Below are positions 1-11,874 of a DNA stretch of 64,000 nt, piece after piece; position 1 is the stretch's first letter, and every line of letters starts with the position of its first letter. The notes beneath the pieces were generated by a model. It saw nothing but the letters and a program-made list of their open reading frames with translations. It was not told the origin of the DNA and ran no database searches. This DNA is from Rhypophila decipiens. Its lineage: Eukaryota; Ascomycota; Sordariomycetes; Sordariales; Naviculisporaceae. A program made the translations under genes and the position numbers. The stretch covers positions 24,237 through 88,236 of the forward strand of contig MU858209.1 of assembly GCA_033297075.1 (NCBI GenBank). The letters are read 5' to 3'.

Positions 1-1613
1 ACGCAAGTCTTTTGTCTTAACATTGGCAAATATGCCCTCGGCCCCAATTTTGATTTCACCTATGGCAAAGTTTCCTACACCGGTTGGCCACCTTTCTTTC
101 CCTCTATAAATGCTTCTTTATGTCGAGCTATGATCCCAGAACTTTGCCTGGGACGTTGAAACAAGTGTCCGTCGGAGGGGCAACAATTTCGATTACCAAG
201 ATTTGTATTATCACCTCCTTCCAAGCGCATCGAAGCTTGTATGCTTATATTCTAATGTACATATGTCTAATCGAAACCAATTTTACTCGGCCAATGGATG
301 ATGTGATATGGCTGACAAGATGAACTCCAGCATGAACATTGACCATGGCATCTTGTCGCATATCTCATTTTGCCTCTCGACTTGGTACTCAGATGTTCTG
401 ATGATGCTCAACACCGTACGAAGAACAGTAACATTAGACATATGGCATCATGCTGCTGGTCATGGATCCAAGGCTGAAGGTTATCCGTTTGTGCCTCTCG
501 ACCTGGGCCGATCAAATCGTTGTCTCTACGAATTTATTGATCATCATGGACTACAACCGACCTGAAGGAGCTTCAAATGCCTTTCCCCTTAGTGCCCATC
601 CCCGCTCGTACGAAGACTCCCACCTCCAACGTCTTGAAAACCAGTAACTCGTGTTTCCCTGGGCCACCAAGCACCAAGTCGCCGCTCATTGGCCCGGATA
701 AGGATAACATGATATTCCGCAAAACTTTCCGTATCGTTGTTTCCTTTCCCTTCCTTTTCGGACCAAGGCGATAAGAGGGTGGTGGGGGTGGTTCAATATT
801 AAGATGTTGTGAGGCGGCACGTATTGCACAAGGCCTCGGCGTCGAGCCGTTGGACGGTGAATACGGGTTTTTAGCATCACGTGTTCGAGGGGAACTCTGT
901 AAAGTTTCCAAGCTGTTATTCCCCATCAAATACTAAAAGTAAACAAGCGCGTCTTTCACAGCTTCCCGAAGGACCCTGCAGTATACCACAGAGGCGATAG
1001 TGTATATTTACCTACCTAGCTAGGTTGATCTCATCTCGTATACCTCTACTCCGTAGTAAGCGAGCAAAAAGGCCTCACATCTTGGCAACGCTGGCTCGAG
1101 ATCACACCGAGATTGCTAATAGTCCCCGGCCCACTGGATTTAATATCAGGAGATGAAGGAGTCCAAGGATAGGAAGGCATACGTGACCACACCTATAGAC
1201 CAACGGTATTTGGTCGCCTGCACTCAGCCTAGCCCAGCCGTCCACGATGCCTTCAGTCACGGATTCCATGTCACACCACCAGGCCTAAATCAATAGCGTC
1301 TTGTCCCTGCATGCCCGGACCTTTTGCTTTTGGGATGTTCCAGCAAGCATTCTACCTCTTTGGAGGCATTCTGGGTTGTCACGAGAACCTAGCCATCAGA
1401 AGGTCAACGTGCCGGTATCTGCCAAGGCCGAGAGTGCTTATCCAGGCCCATCTCGGTGGCTGTTGGCAGATATTTTAAGGAAACTGGCAGTGGGTATATA
1501 ACTATGCTAAAGTGCGAGGCCGTGTCGAGATGATCTTCACCAACTTGCCTAGAAAGTCGAGTGTAACAAAGACAATTCTCAAACGAAAGACTAGTTCGAT
1601 ACCTCATGCCATC
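1..1613. other. intergenic, no gene recognised
   Basis: No open frame here has signal peptide, domain or splice structure that I recognise. The stretch up to about 1490 is unexplained; the last 120 bases form the promoter and leader of the SGNH hydrolase gene. Confidence 0.6.
1495..1501 (+). promoter_or_regulatory. TATA-like box of SGNH hydrolase gene
   Basis: TATATAA lies about 115 bases upstream of the ATG at 1614. Position and sequence fit a fungal TATA element, but no transcript start is known. Confidence 0.4.
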
Positions 1614-4328
1614 ATGAAGGTCCTTACCTCATGTTTGGCACTCTTTATATTTCTGTGGCCCGCTGTGGCTTCCTCGGGGGACATAAGACCCCCAGATACT
1701 CCCATGGGAGGCAAGCTTGTCACCGACCCAAAGATGCTATCTACGCTAATGGCCCTACACGAAGACTCCTTCAAGAAACAATGGCAGGACCTGCAGATTC
1801 CTGTACGGTCCCACGGGGAGGCGACCCACCAAGTCGGATCCCATGACAAGCGCATATTCCACCTCTTTGGCTTGGGTGGGTTCGCCCTCGTGGAGGTCTT
1901 TGGGGCCGCCCTTGATTTGGTTGGCAGCTGGGTATCCCAAATAGCCCTCATGTTTCAGGGCGGCGACGATGCAATCTGGGATGACCCGGACTACTGCCGC
2001 GTCGACTTTGAGACGTGGGCCGGACATAGGGGAACGTTCAAGACGTGGCGGCGCGGCAACACGGGTGGCCAGGATGTAACGCCTCCACCCCCGTAAGCCC
2101 AATTCCCTCTTGACTGATTCTATTCACCTGCACTGACAAACAACATAGCAACCATAATATAGCTTGGAACAATCCGACTACCACCTCGCCTCCGGTGATG
2201 CAGTTTTGGGACACCCACCTCGGTTACTACAGCATCCAGTTCACCGCAACCAAAGAGGTTGCGTGGAGCGGCATTCCCGGCACCCGGGTGTGCTTAATGG
2301 AGGGAATCTGCAACCCCCAGTACGTCTTCTATCGCAGCGGGTACACTATCGTCCTCAACAAGTGGCGTAAGTTTCAAGCATGTTCCTGATTCAGATTAAC
2401 CTCGTGTCTCTAACGTGAAGCGGCCGCAGAGTCCCAAGGAGTTGTTGCCGAATGCCAGTACACGGGCGACTGCAAGGGCGTGTGCAAATCGCACATTAGA
2501 GACCAGTTCTCACAAGGCGGTATGGTCTGGGGCGGAAAGTGTGCTGTCCCATGCAAGGAAGATGGCGGCGATGGCTTGCCGCAAACCCAATTGCCAAAAC
2601 CCAAGTTCATGGTGGTTGGCGATTCGATTTCGCACGGTATGGAATGGGACTTTACCTGGCGTTGGCGTCTTTTCTACTGGAGTAAGTACCTCTCTAGGTC
2701 CATGTCGTATGATTTCCCTCTCTAACCTGCCTGGCCCAGTCCGGAACGTGATAGGGCGCGACCCCAAGTTCGTTGGGCCCTTGACCGGGACCCTCGGCCC
2801 GGTTCCTGAGAGATTCACGCGCCCGATGCCGCCACTGTTTCCGGGAGAGGCTGCCACCGAGGACACGTCTGGTATCTTGGGCTTCTACCACGATCTGGTG
2901 CCGGGCGAGTTCCGCATACAAGGCCAGGCCGCTGAATGGGGCCAGCAGGCTGCGCAGACAAAGGCCACTATCGAGGCCTGGGTCCGAGAGCACAAACCCG
3001 ACTACCTGCTCGTCCTCCTTGGTTTCAACGACCTAGGTTGGTGGGTTAGCGGACCGGACGACCTTGTCGGCAACATGGGTGGGCTAGTCGAGAATGCGCG
3101 CAGGGGCCAGCCGAACATCACCATTTTGATCGACAATGTGGTTCACCGGACCTTCATCAATGGCCGCCAGGACCTCGTCGATAACACCAACCGCTACAAC
3201 CAACTCCTGCGCGAGAGGATGGGCAGCTGGCACCGCTGGGGGTCGCCCCTGCTATACGTCGACGTGAATACAAACTACAACTGCCGCTCCCACGGCGGCT
3301 GCCCCGATGCATACGACGGCCTGCACCCTAACGCCATGGGCGAGTACCACATCGCCCAGTCCTTTGCCCAGGCGCTCAAGCAGCACTTTGGCTTTATTGG
3401 TGACGACTTCCCGGTCTCACCAAGTCCTGAGCCCAGGATAGTCTCTACCCCGCCCAACGTAGGCACACCATCCTTTCCCGAAGGTCTGCTTACCTCGTGG
3501 AATATCGCTAAGAATAACCGCGGCTACATTATCCGCACCCGGTTACAAGGCATGACGAGCTGGTGGTCCGAGGGTCCTGTATCTCCTAATAGTTATGCCA
3601 GCTGGAATACCTGGGTCCTTACTGGGCAGACGTGGGAGACCCAAGTGTGCACCAGAGCCGACGGAACCGACGGGTCCGCCTGGTCCGGCATTACTACCTC
3701 TACTGCTAATGTACAGACCCTCGCCCGGCCCGGGGAATATCGTTGCCGTCCCCGTTGGCGGCGACGGCATCCGGATCACTTGGGCTGCCGTCCAGGGGGG
3801 GTTCAACGTTAACCGGTACGCGTCATCATCTGGGACAGGGACGAACCCGGCGCCTTCATCGGCCGGGGAGCCCCTACTCCGTCGGGGAACCTCAACGCCG
3901 TCAATATAGACCCGACAACCGTCAGACTCACGTGGAGCACGTCGGCCAGCGCCTCGGGCTATGGCGTCTACGTGTACACCTCGGCGTGGGCGCCCCACGG
4001 TGAAGGGACCTACGTCGCCGGCACGACGCATAGCATCGGGTTTCTGTTCCCCGGGACATGGAATTACAGGTACTGCGTTACCGCATTCAACGGGAATTTA
4101 GAGTCGTCGCGGACTGCCGTGTGCATCGTCCCGCCTGTGTATCCGGGGTTTAGGAAGAGGGATGTGGCGGTTGGGAACGGCACGCGAGTCGCGAATGCTA
4201 GCGCCGTGTATTATGACTCGAGGGCCATGATGGCGGATAGTACCCTCCAGATCTTGGCTAAGCAGCTATTGATTAAAGAGGCTTCGGAGGATGCTACCAT
4301 TGCTGTTGTTCCTGAGGAGACGGTCTGA
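1614..4328 (+). CDS. secreted SGNH-family hydrolase with FN3 module
   Basis: A secreted esterase/lipase-like protein of about 845 residues. The start at 1614 opens a clear signal peptide (MKVLTSCLALFIF...). Three introns are read as 2093-2148, 2367-2429 and 2682-2739; all restore frame. The middle domain has SGNH block I (GDSISHG, near residue 296), block III (GFND, near 410) and block V (DGLHPN, near 508), giving Ser, Asn and Asp/His catalytic residues. A region rich in Cys precedes it, and a fibronectin type III-like module (near 590-700) follows. Within that module the frame changes: an extra G around 3732-3735 and a missing base near 3815 leave about 27 codons out of frame, including a TAA at 3810, before the original frame returns and runs to 4328. 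These are either consensus errors or a damaged C-terminal module. The SGNH domain is intact. The substrate, probably an acylated polysaccharide or lipid, cannot be told. Confidence 0.8.
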
Positions 4329-5538
4329 TGGTTGTGCTTGCTTCAGGGTTGGATACTTTGGGGTTTATCTTGATCCGGCAGTTTGGAATTTGTATTTGTG
4401 TGGGTGTGGTGTGGGACAGTCTTTAATAACATTTTCGACTGAATTCGATGAATTCGTCAGAAACGCCAATATCGACGATATCGGCGAAATCCGGCATCTG
4501 ATAAAGTGGCTGATTGCCGGACCGCTGATCCGTTGGCCAGTGTCCGGTGACAACAGCTGTGGGCTACTTGGCCTGCTGTATGTGTTCAACATCGTCTAGA
4601 ACAGATCCATCATTTGACTGCGCTCATGGTCCCATTCCCATCGTTCTTGTTCCCATGCAGTCTTCCTCATTCCATGATGATTGATCTTATCCCATGGTGA
4701 CATGATCCATGCATGTCGTCCACCCACCGTCGCTGGGCACTGTTTCAGGGGCAGTAGTAAACAACAACCACGCTATGCCTAAAACGGGAGTCTCCAGGCT
4801 GGCAAAGAATTCCCACCAATGATGTATATCTCCGTGCGCCAAGGCCTCACCTCCAGCATTACATCATCTCCGAGAGGACGTTACACCTCGTCGCCGAGAC
4901 TGCCGGTGAAGGCTGGACGGAGCAGGTCGTCCCATGCTCGTCAAGGGAGTTAGCCTGGTCATTTTACACAAACGCACGAATCAAGAAAACTGCTGGTGTC
5001 CCATTTGGTGCACAAGGGTGGTGCGGGAATTCAAGTCATCAGGTGTCAGGATGAAACGAAAGCCAGATGGTGGAAATGAGGTACGAAAATCCGGGGTGCG
5101 TTTCCCATGCATGATTCCGATCCGTGGACATGGGTTCATGATAATTTTCAGGGCCAAGAAAGGCTGGGAGGAGACTTGTTGCGAGGACTGGACACCGAGC
5201 TAGCATGGAAACCGGTATTAAAGTCGCACCGATCAAGTGAACCAATAACAATATGACCGTGGAATCGGGATGTGTGTTTGGTGGATCTCCAAGACGGAAG
5301 GAAGAGCGAAACTGGTCCCACTTCCGATTAGAAGATGGGAGGTGGTTTGTAGACAAGGACGATCTCCGTCGAGAGTGGACGAGAGTTGAGCTCTGTGATT
5401 CAACAGTATCAGGGACAGGTTCGAAAGATAAAAGGGCCAGTTTCTATGTTTCTTCGTCCTGCTCGACTCAGGCGTCTGCACAATACATCATACCTATCTT
5501 AGTACTGCTAACCCTCTGGCCTGTAAGAGCCTGTCAAG
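4329..5538. other. intergenic, no gene recognised
   Basis: No coding signal. Contains a TATCG-rich patch at 4440-4500 (listed separately) and the pectate lyase promoter; a GATAAAAG sequence lies near 5424. Confidence 0.5.
4440..4500. other. TATCG-rich patch resembling hAT subterminal DNA
   Basis: The patch contains CAATATCGACGATATCGGCG. The hAT element end at 63016-63110 is full of related TCGCCGATAT / ATATCGACGAT words. Both may be remnants of the same transposon family. No target-site duplication is evident here, so this is tentative. Confidence 0.25.
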
Positions 5539-6362
5539 ATGTCTCCAAGAGCCAATATCACCCTCCTGCTCGCTTCAGCAGCATCACTGGTCTCGTCTGC
5601 TACAACCAACACCAACCTACAGACCACGTTCCCTACCCCTTCAGGCACCACCAACCTCCCCGCTGTCAGGACCATCGCCGCGGGCGCAACCTTGGATGGT
5701 GGTATGTACCAATGGGACCGTAGCCCATCGACGTGCCACGATCAGGCAGAGGGTGGCGAGAAAGACGCAGTCTTTATCCTCGAGGACGGGGCAACCCTGA
5801 GCAACGTCGTCATTGGGCCCAACAACGGCGAGGGTGTCCATTGCAAAGGAAAATGCACCCTGAACAACATGTATGTGATACATAGCCTAGCACCATATGA
5901 CCTATCAAGCTAATCGTCACCTCCCTTGATAAAAGCTGGTGGATCAACGTATGTGAAGACGCCGCAACCTTTCGCCAATCCTCGGGCACATCCTACATCA
6001 ACGGCGGAGGCGCACGCGACGCCGACGACAAAGTGCTCCAGCACAACGGCGGCGGGACAGTCGCCGTCAAGAACTTTTACGTCAAGAACGTCGGAAAGGT
6101 CTACCGCTCATGTGGCAACTGCAAGACCCAGTACGCGCGCAGGTCGACTTTTACGAATATCCTAGTTGAAGGAGCGAGCGTGGTTGCCGGTGTGAACCGT
6201 AACTTTGGGGACTCGACGTCCATCCAGAATAGCTGTCTTACCGGGGGCAGTATCTGCTGGGTGTACGAGGGCAACAACAACGGCAAGGAACCAACCAAGG
6301 TGGCGAGTGGACCCACGGGGACGGCTTGTTCTGCTGTTGCTGTTAAGACTTCGGGCTGTTGA
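5539..6362 (+). CDS. secreted pectate lyase, polysaccharide lyase family 3
   Basis: Cleaves de-esterified pectin (polygalacturonate) by beta-elimination outside the cell; PL3 enzymes are Ca-dependent. CDS join 5539-5870 and 5936-6362, giving 252 residues, the usual size for a single-domain PL3. An N-terminal signal peptide (MSPRANITLLLASAASLVSS) is followed by the PL3 core. Family landmarks are the EGVHCKGKCTLNN stretch, WWINVCEDAATF made across the splice junction, a conserved Cys set, and RNFGD. The intron (5871-5935, GTATGT...AAAAG) restores phase exactly inside the WWxxVCEDAAT motif, which confirms it. It sits next to another secreted hydrolase gene. Plant cell-wall degradation is the established role of the family. 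Confidence 0.92.
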
Positions 6363-7698
6363 ATCAGGTCTGGGATGAGAACAGGCCATTCGAGGGTACT
6401 TAAACTTGAGTTTCATTTTGGGGCTTTATCACCTTCATGACACTTCAAGTCCAGAAATTGACTTTAAAGACTGCCGTATCTGATCTTATTTCATGGGATA
6501 TCCTTTAAAATGCTAGGGGTCACGTTTATTCATGTATTTTGAGGAAGATTTGGCTGCCAGAATCAACTCAACAGTAACCAGACCTGCGTCTGCCAGAAAC
6601 GAGGAAAGGATCAGTCATGTTCTTCCTCCTGTGTCGTAGTACGAGTGAACCAGCGATGCATTGACTTCTTTAGTTGTAGGCAGCTCGTTTCCAAGCGGTG
6701 GTACTGCAAACAATACGTCACGGTGAAGTCAGAGGCGAGGACATTTGTCCCGGGAGAAGCTTGAGAACGGGGCGATCACCTGGGATAGGCATCCAGACGA
6801 GGTAAAGAGCGTGCTGTAAAAGCTTGAACTTTGGTATTCCAGACGGCAGAGGTAGAGGTAGCGCTTTACAGGCCCCTTGTCTCATCTAATCCGTTAACAA
6901 CTTTGGTTCTCCCTGAGGCATACCCTGTATTTGGTTCGCCATGGTTCGTGCTCCAACCCGAGCAACCAGTAGTCATCGATTGCAGATGTGATTGCTGGGG
7001 CGAAGTATTAACATCCCTAAAGTCCTTCTCACAGCATATTCTAGGAAAATGAGCACTAAAAGTCAAGCCTCCAGTCCCTCGTGTGTTGACAGTGTTCCTT
7101 TGTTCTCTCCCACGCCACCGGCACGACCCCTCTAGACTTCCTTTTTCCAAGTTGTAAACATGCACTTGTAGCACAGGATAACTACGCTTATGTCCTGGTA
7201 ATTAGTCTGCCTGAGAGTCTTGAGACCTGCCAGTCGAGGGTGGATGCCCTTGCCGACCTCTTTTTCTGCTCTTTTCTACGGATATCGTCTTTCAAAAAGA
7301 AAACCACACGCTTTTGAGAAACTCGACCTACTGAGATGCTTACCATCAACCATGCTTTTGTTAGATCCAAAGGCCGAGTACCTCGGGTTCTAGAAGCCAT
7401 TCCTGTACGAGCGTCAGGAGATTTTGCGTCAAGACAATTGTCGTTGTTGAGCAGAATTTACCCCTGAGCTAGTTCTTGGCGCTGCTTTTTATTGGACGGA
7501 GTCAAGGGGCGCCTAACGACCCCCAACCAACCACACGTCATTTCTTCGTCATGGCTGGCCGGCTTGCCCAGACCCAGATGAGATAATCCGGCAACGTGAT
7601 TTCGTGGTTTTCACACTGCTAAGATCGCCATCGAACCGAAATATTTTCTCTCATTGCATCTCAGAGAAACAGAAGCCAATCGACCATACACGCCCACC
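6363..7698. other. intergenic, no gene recognised
   Basis: Both strands hold only short chance frames. Nothing here resembles a domain or RNA gene that I recognise. Confidence 0.5.
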
Positions 7699-8438
7699 AT
7701 GGACGCACTTCCTACTGAACTCATTATCGAGATCTGTCGGTATCTCTGTCCCCACTGCTACCAAACAGATTCCAGATTTCCCCCCCTGAAGGCGTGGAAG
7801 AAGAAATCACACCATATCGTTTGTTTTGTCACTTGGCCCGACGCGGCAACACTCTGAAGCGAATCGGTGTCGACCAGTCCTGGAGAACATACACTAAAAT
7901 CAACCATGGGCATGCAGAGCAAATGGTCTTTGCAGACGAAGTCACCCCCTCTCTGTTAGAACATTTCCCCGTGTTGGAACATCTCAAGGTTAACGCGGAG
8001 GATGTCTTTCCTTGCCACGACCGTAACGAGCAAGACAACGACGATGCCGATGACCAGGACGACGACAACCAGCCGGTCGAGTTGTCCCGGAACAGGCCTG
8101 GAGAGAGACCCCTGGGCCTGGTCCCCCCAACACTGAAGTCACTGACCGTGCGTGGCCTCTGTCCCTACTTTGAATGTATGCGGCTCTCGGACTGCAAAGC
8201 CTTGGGCAAGAGCGGAGAATGCTTGGAAACGGTAAAGTTTGGAGATGTCCGAAATGTCGACATGTTCGGGTTGATCGACAATGCGCACCAGCAAATCATT
8301 AAGCATTTTAAGCAGGATGCCGGTGTCAAGTGCGAGATTATGGCGGTCAAGAATCAAGAGACTGTTTGGGATTGGGTGCTTGGGCCCCCCGAGGACTCGG
8401 AGAGTGGTGAAGCGGACGGTGAATTGATGGGGATTTAA
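7699..8438 (+). pseudogene. truncated F-box/LRR-like protein gene
   Basis: ATG at 7699 in good context (CCACCATGG) starts an F-box-like N-terminus, MDALPTELIIEICRYL followed by CPHC, typical of a large fungal F-box family. After about 27 codons the frame changes at a run of seven C (7780-7786); the later frame runs to 8438 with an LRR-like tail (LLEHFPVLEHLKV, PTLKSLTVRGLCPYF) and an acidic insert rich in Asp. Adding one base in the C-run would join the frames. Even then the product would be only about 245 residues, shorter than usual for this family, so an internal deletion is likely. F-box proteins recruit substrates to SCF ubiquitin ligases. This copy is probably not functional, or is a short derivative. 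Confidence 0.55.
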
Positions 8439-8876
8439 GTAGATGGTGCGGATTCAAGCAGTCCTTTTGAAATTCAAGTCGTTAGACATCGAGGACCTAT
8501 GAAAGCGTGGCTTCAAAGTTATTGTAGGGAAAAAGCCTTTTTCTTGCCAGCTGCCTATGAGGGGAATGTTGTGTACGATAGTACGTATGGAAAAAAGTGG
8601 TTGTATACGTATGAATTCTCATGTACGATTACAATTAGAGTTCAGGTCAGCGGAGCAAGGAACATTCCGGACAAGTCTAAAATCAAAAGTGCATCCATGT
8701 CTTTATCCCTCGGCACTCAGGCTCACCCCAATATCTTCTCAAACACTCTTTACACAATTTCCATCTCCTCACAATTTCGATCATACAAGCGATCGGTGTA
8801 CCAAAATCAGCGAATAAACTCAACCGCACCCGATCGAAATGGCCGAATCACAACTACGACCGAGGCCAGCAAAGGC
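8439..8876. other. spacer before 2EXR copy 1
   Basis: No coding signal. An ATG at 8839 precedes the 2EXR-like frame but runs into a stop after 13 codons; ATG 8877 is the first start in the homologous frame. Confidence 0.4.
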
Positions 8877-9878
8877 ATGAGCACTTCCCAGTCATCTCCA
8901 ACAGGAAACGGAAAGAAGGGGTTTCTGTCGCTCCCTGGGGAAGTTCGGAACAAGATCTACAGACTTTTGCTCTGGCACCATGACAATATCCTGGGAGAAT
9001 GGCATCGTGGTCGTCAGAGTCTGAGCGGCAACTCTTGCGTACATGTCGCCAGGTCCACACGGAGGCACGGAGCATTCTATACCGAGAAAACACATTCGAA
9101 ATCAGCATCTTCAACGGGCGTGATGACCCCTACGACGCATTCCTTTATGTCCCTCGCTGTTTCAAGACCATATCGTGGCCCCGATCCGTGGGCTTCGTTT
9201 CTCCGCCGTTGCGCAGTCTGGTGCGCCGGCTTCAGATTCATATTTGCCATGACATTGAATCGGAAACAGGGCATATATTGGCGGTCTTGAGTGGACAGTC
9301 GAGTTTCTCCGTGGTTGCCTGGCATCCAGGCCTGGTGGCAGATACCTGGACTACTTAAATCTGACGTCCAGTTGGATTGGGACGTGTTGTCGGAAACCAC
9401 GTACGGTGCCGACGGGAACCGGAGGCAGTGCGCCCGCATGATTGAAGAGCAGATTGTTACCGGGTTCCCGAAATTGGCGAAAAAGTTGGAAATCAACATA
9501 GACGGGATGCCTGGGTCGCAGGAAATGGAAAGGCGGTGGCGAAATGTCATGCAGTGTCATGGTGAGGATGACAAGAGCCCAGAGGAAATCGAAGAAAGGG
9601 AAGTGGAAATGACAGCATCTGAATCACTCAAGTTATCACTACTAAACAGATTCGATGCGATTGATGCACAATTTGGTTCTTTCGACCGGCTCTTCCATTG
9701 TCGAGACAAGTTATTGCGGGCCGCTGAACAAGGTGATGAGGCAAAGTTCGATCGACGGAAGGACAGACTGTTCCGCCGCGTCAAAGACTGGTATGTGGGA
9801 TTTGAACTGACTAAGCGGCGTTTGGAGGAGGACAAATTGGAGTTTCATAGCAAGCGGAGAAAGCTCAATGACAGTTAG
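8877..9878 (+). pseudogene. 2EXR-type protein, frameshifted copy 1
   Basis: The N-terminal segment (STSQSSPTGNGKKGF, LSLPGEVRNKIYRLLL) is nearly identical to the neighbouring gene at 10840. LPxExRxxIY is the hallmark of fungal F-box-like 2EXR proteins. Frame 1 of the gene runs from 8877 to about 8996; homology continues in a second frame (RQLLRTCRQVHTEARSILY, from about 9025). It then moves to a third near 9310-9360 (GGRYLDYLNLT, matching GKYLDFLQLD of copy 2), and to the frame ending at 9878 (DKLLRAAEQGDEAKFDRRKD). At least three indels are needed, so the gene is dead. The C-terminal tail retains charged helices like copy 2. Copies 1 and 2 are tandem duplicates about 1 kb apart. Confidence 0.7.
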
Positions 9879-10604
9879 GTTTGTCTGCAGAGCGGAAACA
9901 AAGGCCTCACGTCATGTACTGTATCTGCCGAGTCCATGAAGGTCAGGATGTCTGGTTACTACCTGACTCCGTACAACCCGTCTTTCAAAATTCAATGTTC
10001 AGCAGGTCCATCGACCACTTTGTAGGTGCCGAAATATACCATGCTTGTGATTCCGGAGTGCGATTTGTATATTTCAAGATATCCGAATAGGACGACTACT
10101 TATCAGACTTTCAAACACCGGACAACTCAGGTAGGTCATGATGGGATTTACTCGGATTGGTCTTTAAAGAGGTTCATTTGTATGTGGGAAAAAGAAAAGC
10201 AAGATCCCATATAGTGATGGCACAGTCACTAGAGTTGAGGAAAAATAAAAAGATGGTTCAAGCCACTGCACGCACGATAACCTCAAGAGGTTGATGACGC
10301 CAACGGCGAGCGGCCACATTTTTAGAGTTTTCAGAACATTTTGCCCCGATACAAAACACCCAAACTTAAAATCTCGGTGCCGAAACTTCAATACCTCAAG
10401 ACCCAAGAGCAATCATATTTATCTGCAATCTCCCAAGCGTTCTTGAACAATTCCTCACACGCTCAACAACACCTGCCATCAGAACACCAGCCGCATCGAT
10501 TCCATCTGAGCCAAGCGTGTGCAAATAAACAAACGCCTCAAACAAGGGACTCAATAAACCGGCATCACTACTTTTGGATAGAGTCACCCGTCCAATTCGA
10601 CCCT
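9879..10604. other. intergenic between 2EXR copies
   Basis: No gene recognised. AT-rich, with several short chance frames. Confidence 0.45.
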
Positions 10605-10805
10605 TTAGCCTTTCAGGGCTTAATTTCCGGTCTGGTCAAGCATCCTTTCTACCAGTCAAAGCATCTATTCCAAGAAGTCAAGGTCTTTATTCCAGTCTAG
10701 TCTGGGAGTCCGTTCTAGTCCAGTCCACGCATTTATTCCAGCAAGCCAATGAATTTATTCTAACAAGTCATGGCATCTATTCAACAGGAGTAGTGCCTAT
10801 TTATC
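10605..10805 (+). repeat. 22-bp minisatellite block A
   Basis: Degenerate tandem copies of a 22-bp unit (core GCATTTATTCCAGCAAG with variants such as GCATCTATTCCAAGAAGTCA). The block ends with CAACAGGAGTAGTG, almost the same end as block E at 52.1 kb. It stops only about 35 bases before the 2EXR copy 2 frame, which lacks an ATG. Confidence 0.6.
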
Positions 10806-10839
10806 TCGCCCCTCGAACAAAACGACCCACACGAGCCGA

Positions 10840-11874
10840 TTGACTACCATACAAATCACAACGGCAGAAGTCACCTCTACAGCACTGGCTGCCAATGCCT
10901 CGACAAACACTTCCCAGTCTTCTCCAACGGGGAACGGAAAAAAGGGATTTATATCGCTTCCTGGGGAAGTTCGGAACAAGATCTACAGACTCCTCCTTTG
11001 CCACGACGAAGTTATTGATGGACACTGCGGTTACGACTTGGGTGGCCAACTTCTCAGCACATGTCGGCAAGTAAACCTCGAAGGACGCTCCATCCTTTAC
11101 GGCGAAAACACCTTTGAGATCAAACTCTCAAACACCAAAGGCCCCGGATGGGACGCAGATTCCCACGGACGTTTATCCTGGGAAGAGCCCTTGTCGCTCG
11201 TGCGCCGCATGTCCTTCCACATTCGATACACCTACTGCCACGAGATAGCTGACCTGCGGGATACTTTAAGAATGATGACAGAGTCTCTCGGTCGGGAGGG
11301 TCAGCGCGGCAAGTATCTCGACTTCCTGCAGCTGGACTGCCACCTGGATTGTGACAACGAGAACGATTATATCAACTGGAGGGACCCCTGTTGGGACCAT
11401 TACGACCCAAGTGGGACCGAAGCCGAGTGTGCGACACTGATCCGAGGCCGATTTGCGGCGGCTTTGTGCGGAGCGGTGAAGGAGGTGGAAGTCACAGGCA
11501 TGAGCAAGGAGGATGAGGATTTCATCAAGGAAACATTGCAGTGGAGGGAGAACCAGACTGAGGAGCACGTCGGAGATGATGAAGGGTCAGCAGCGGCAAT
11601 TCGGCCCCCGAGTGCGTCGCTTCTGGCTAGGTATGAGGTCCTAGAAGAACTTCACCTCGATGATTTCAAGTTGGTTAAGTCCAATATGAGAAAAGCCCTT
11701 ATTGCTGCTGAAGGTGGTCAAGTTGACAAGTTCAACAGGCTCGAGGAAAAGATGCTCAGCAGGGTCAGGAAATGGAACCAGAAACTGGAAAGCGCGTTCC
11801 CTAAAATGGGCCTAGAGCAGGAAACTGCGGAGGAAAGACCTGATACCAAGAGGGAAAAAATTGACGAGAACTAA
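10840..11874 (+). CDS. 2EXR-type F-box-like protein, copy 2
   Basis: An open frame of about 344 codons containing FISLPGEVRNKIYRLLL (near residue 38), the CRQVNLEGRSILYGENTF segment that follows in this family, and a C-terminal charged helical region. The family is expanded in Sordariomycetes and its molecular role is unknown; F-box-like protein binding is a guess. The frame is intact relative to copy 1 at 8877-9878. Oddity: the codon at 10840 is TTG, and no in-frame ATG exists between the upstream stop (10750) and about 11209. Either the start was lost, an upstream exon supplies it, or initiation is at a non-AUG codon. The missing start lies beside a 22-bp repeat block, which may have replaced the original 5' end. 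Confidence 0.6.
   Translation: MTTIQITTAEVTSTALAANASTNTSQSSPTGNGKKGFISLPGEVRNKIYRLLLCHDEVIDGHCGYDLGGQLLSTCRQVNLEGRSILYGENTFEIKLSNTKGPGWDADSHGRLSWEEPLSLVRRMSFHIRYTYCHEIADLRDTLRMMTESLGREGQRGKYLDFLQLDCHLDCDNENDYINWRDPCWDHYDPSGTEAECATLIRGRFAAALCGAVKEVEVTGMSKEDEDFIKETLQWRENQTEEHVGDDEGSAAAIRPPSASLLARYEVLEELHLDDFKLVKSNMRKALIAAEGGQVDKFNRLEEKMLSRVRKWNQKLESAFPKMGLEQETAEERPDTKREKIDEN

Noticed and set aside
573..929. 118-codon minus-strand frame
   Set aside because: Low-complexity Pro/Arg sequence without family features.
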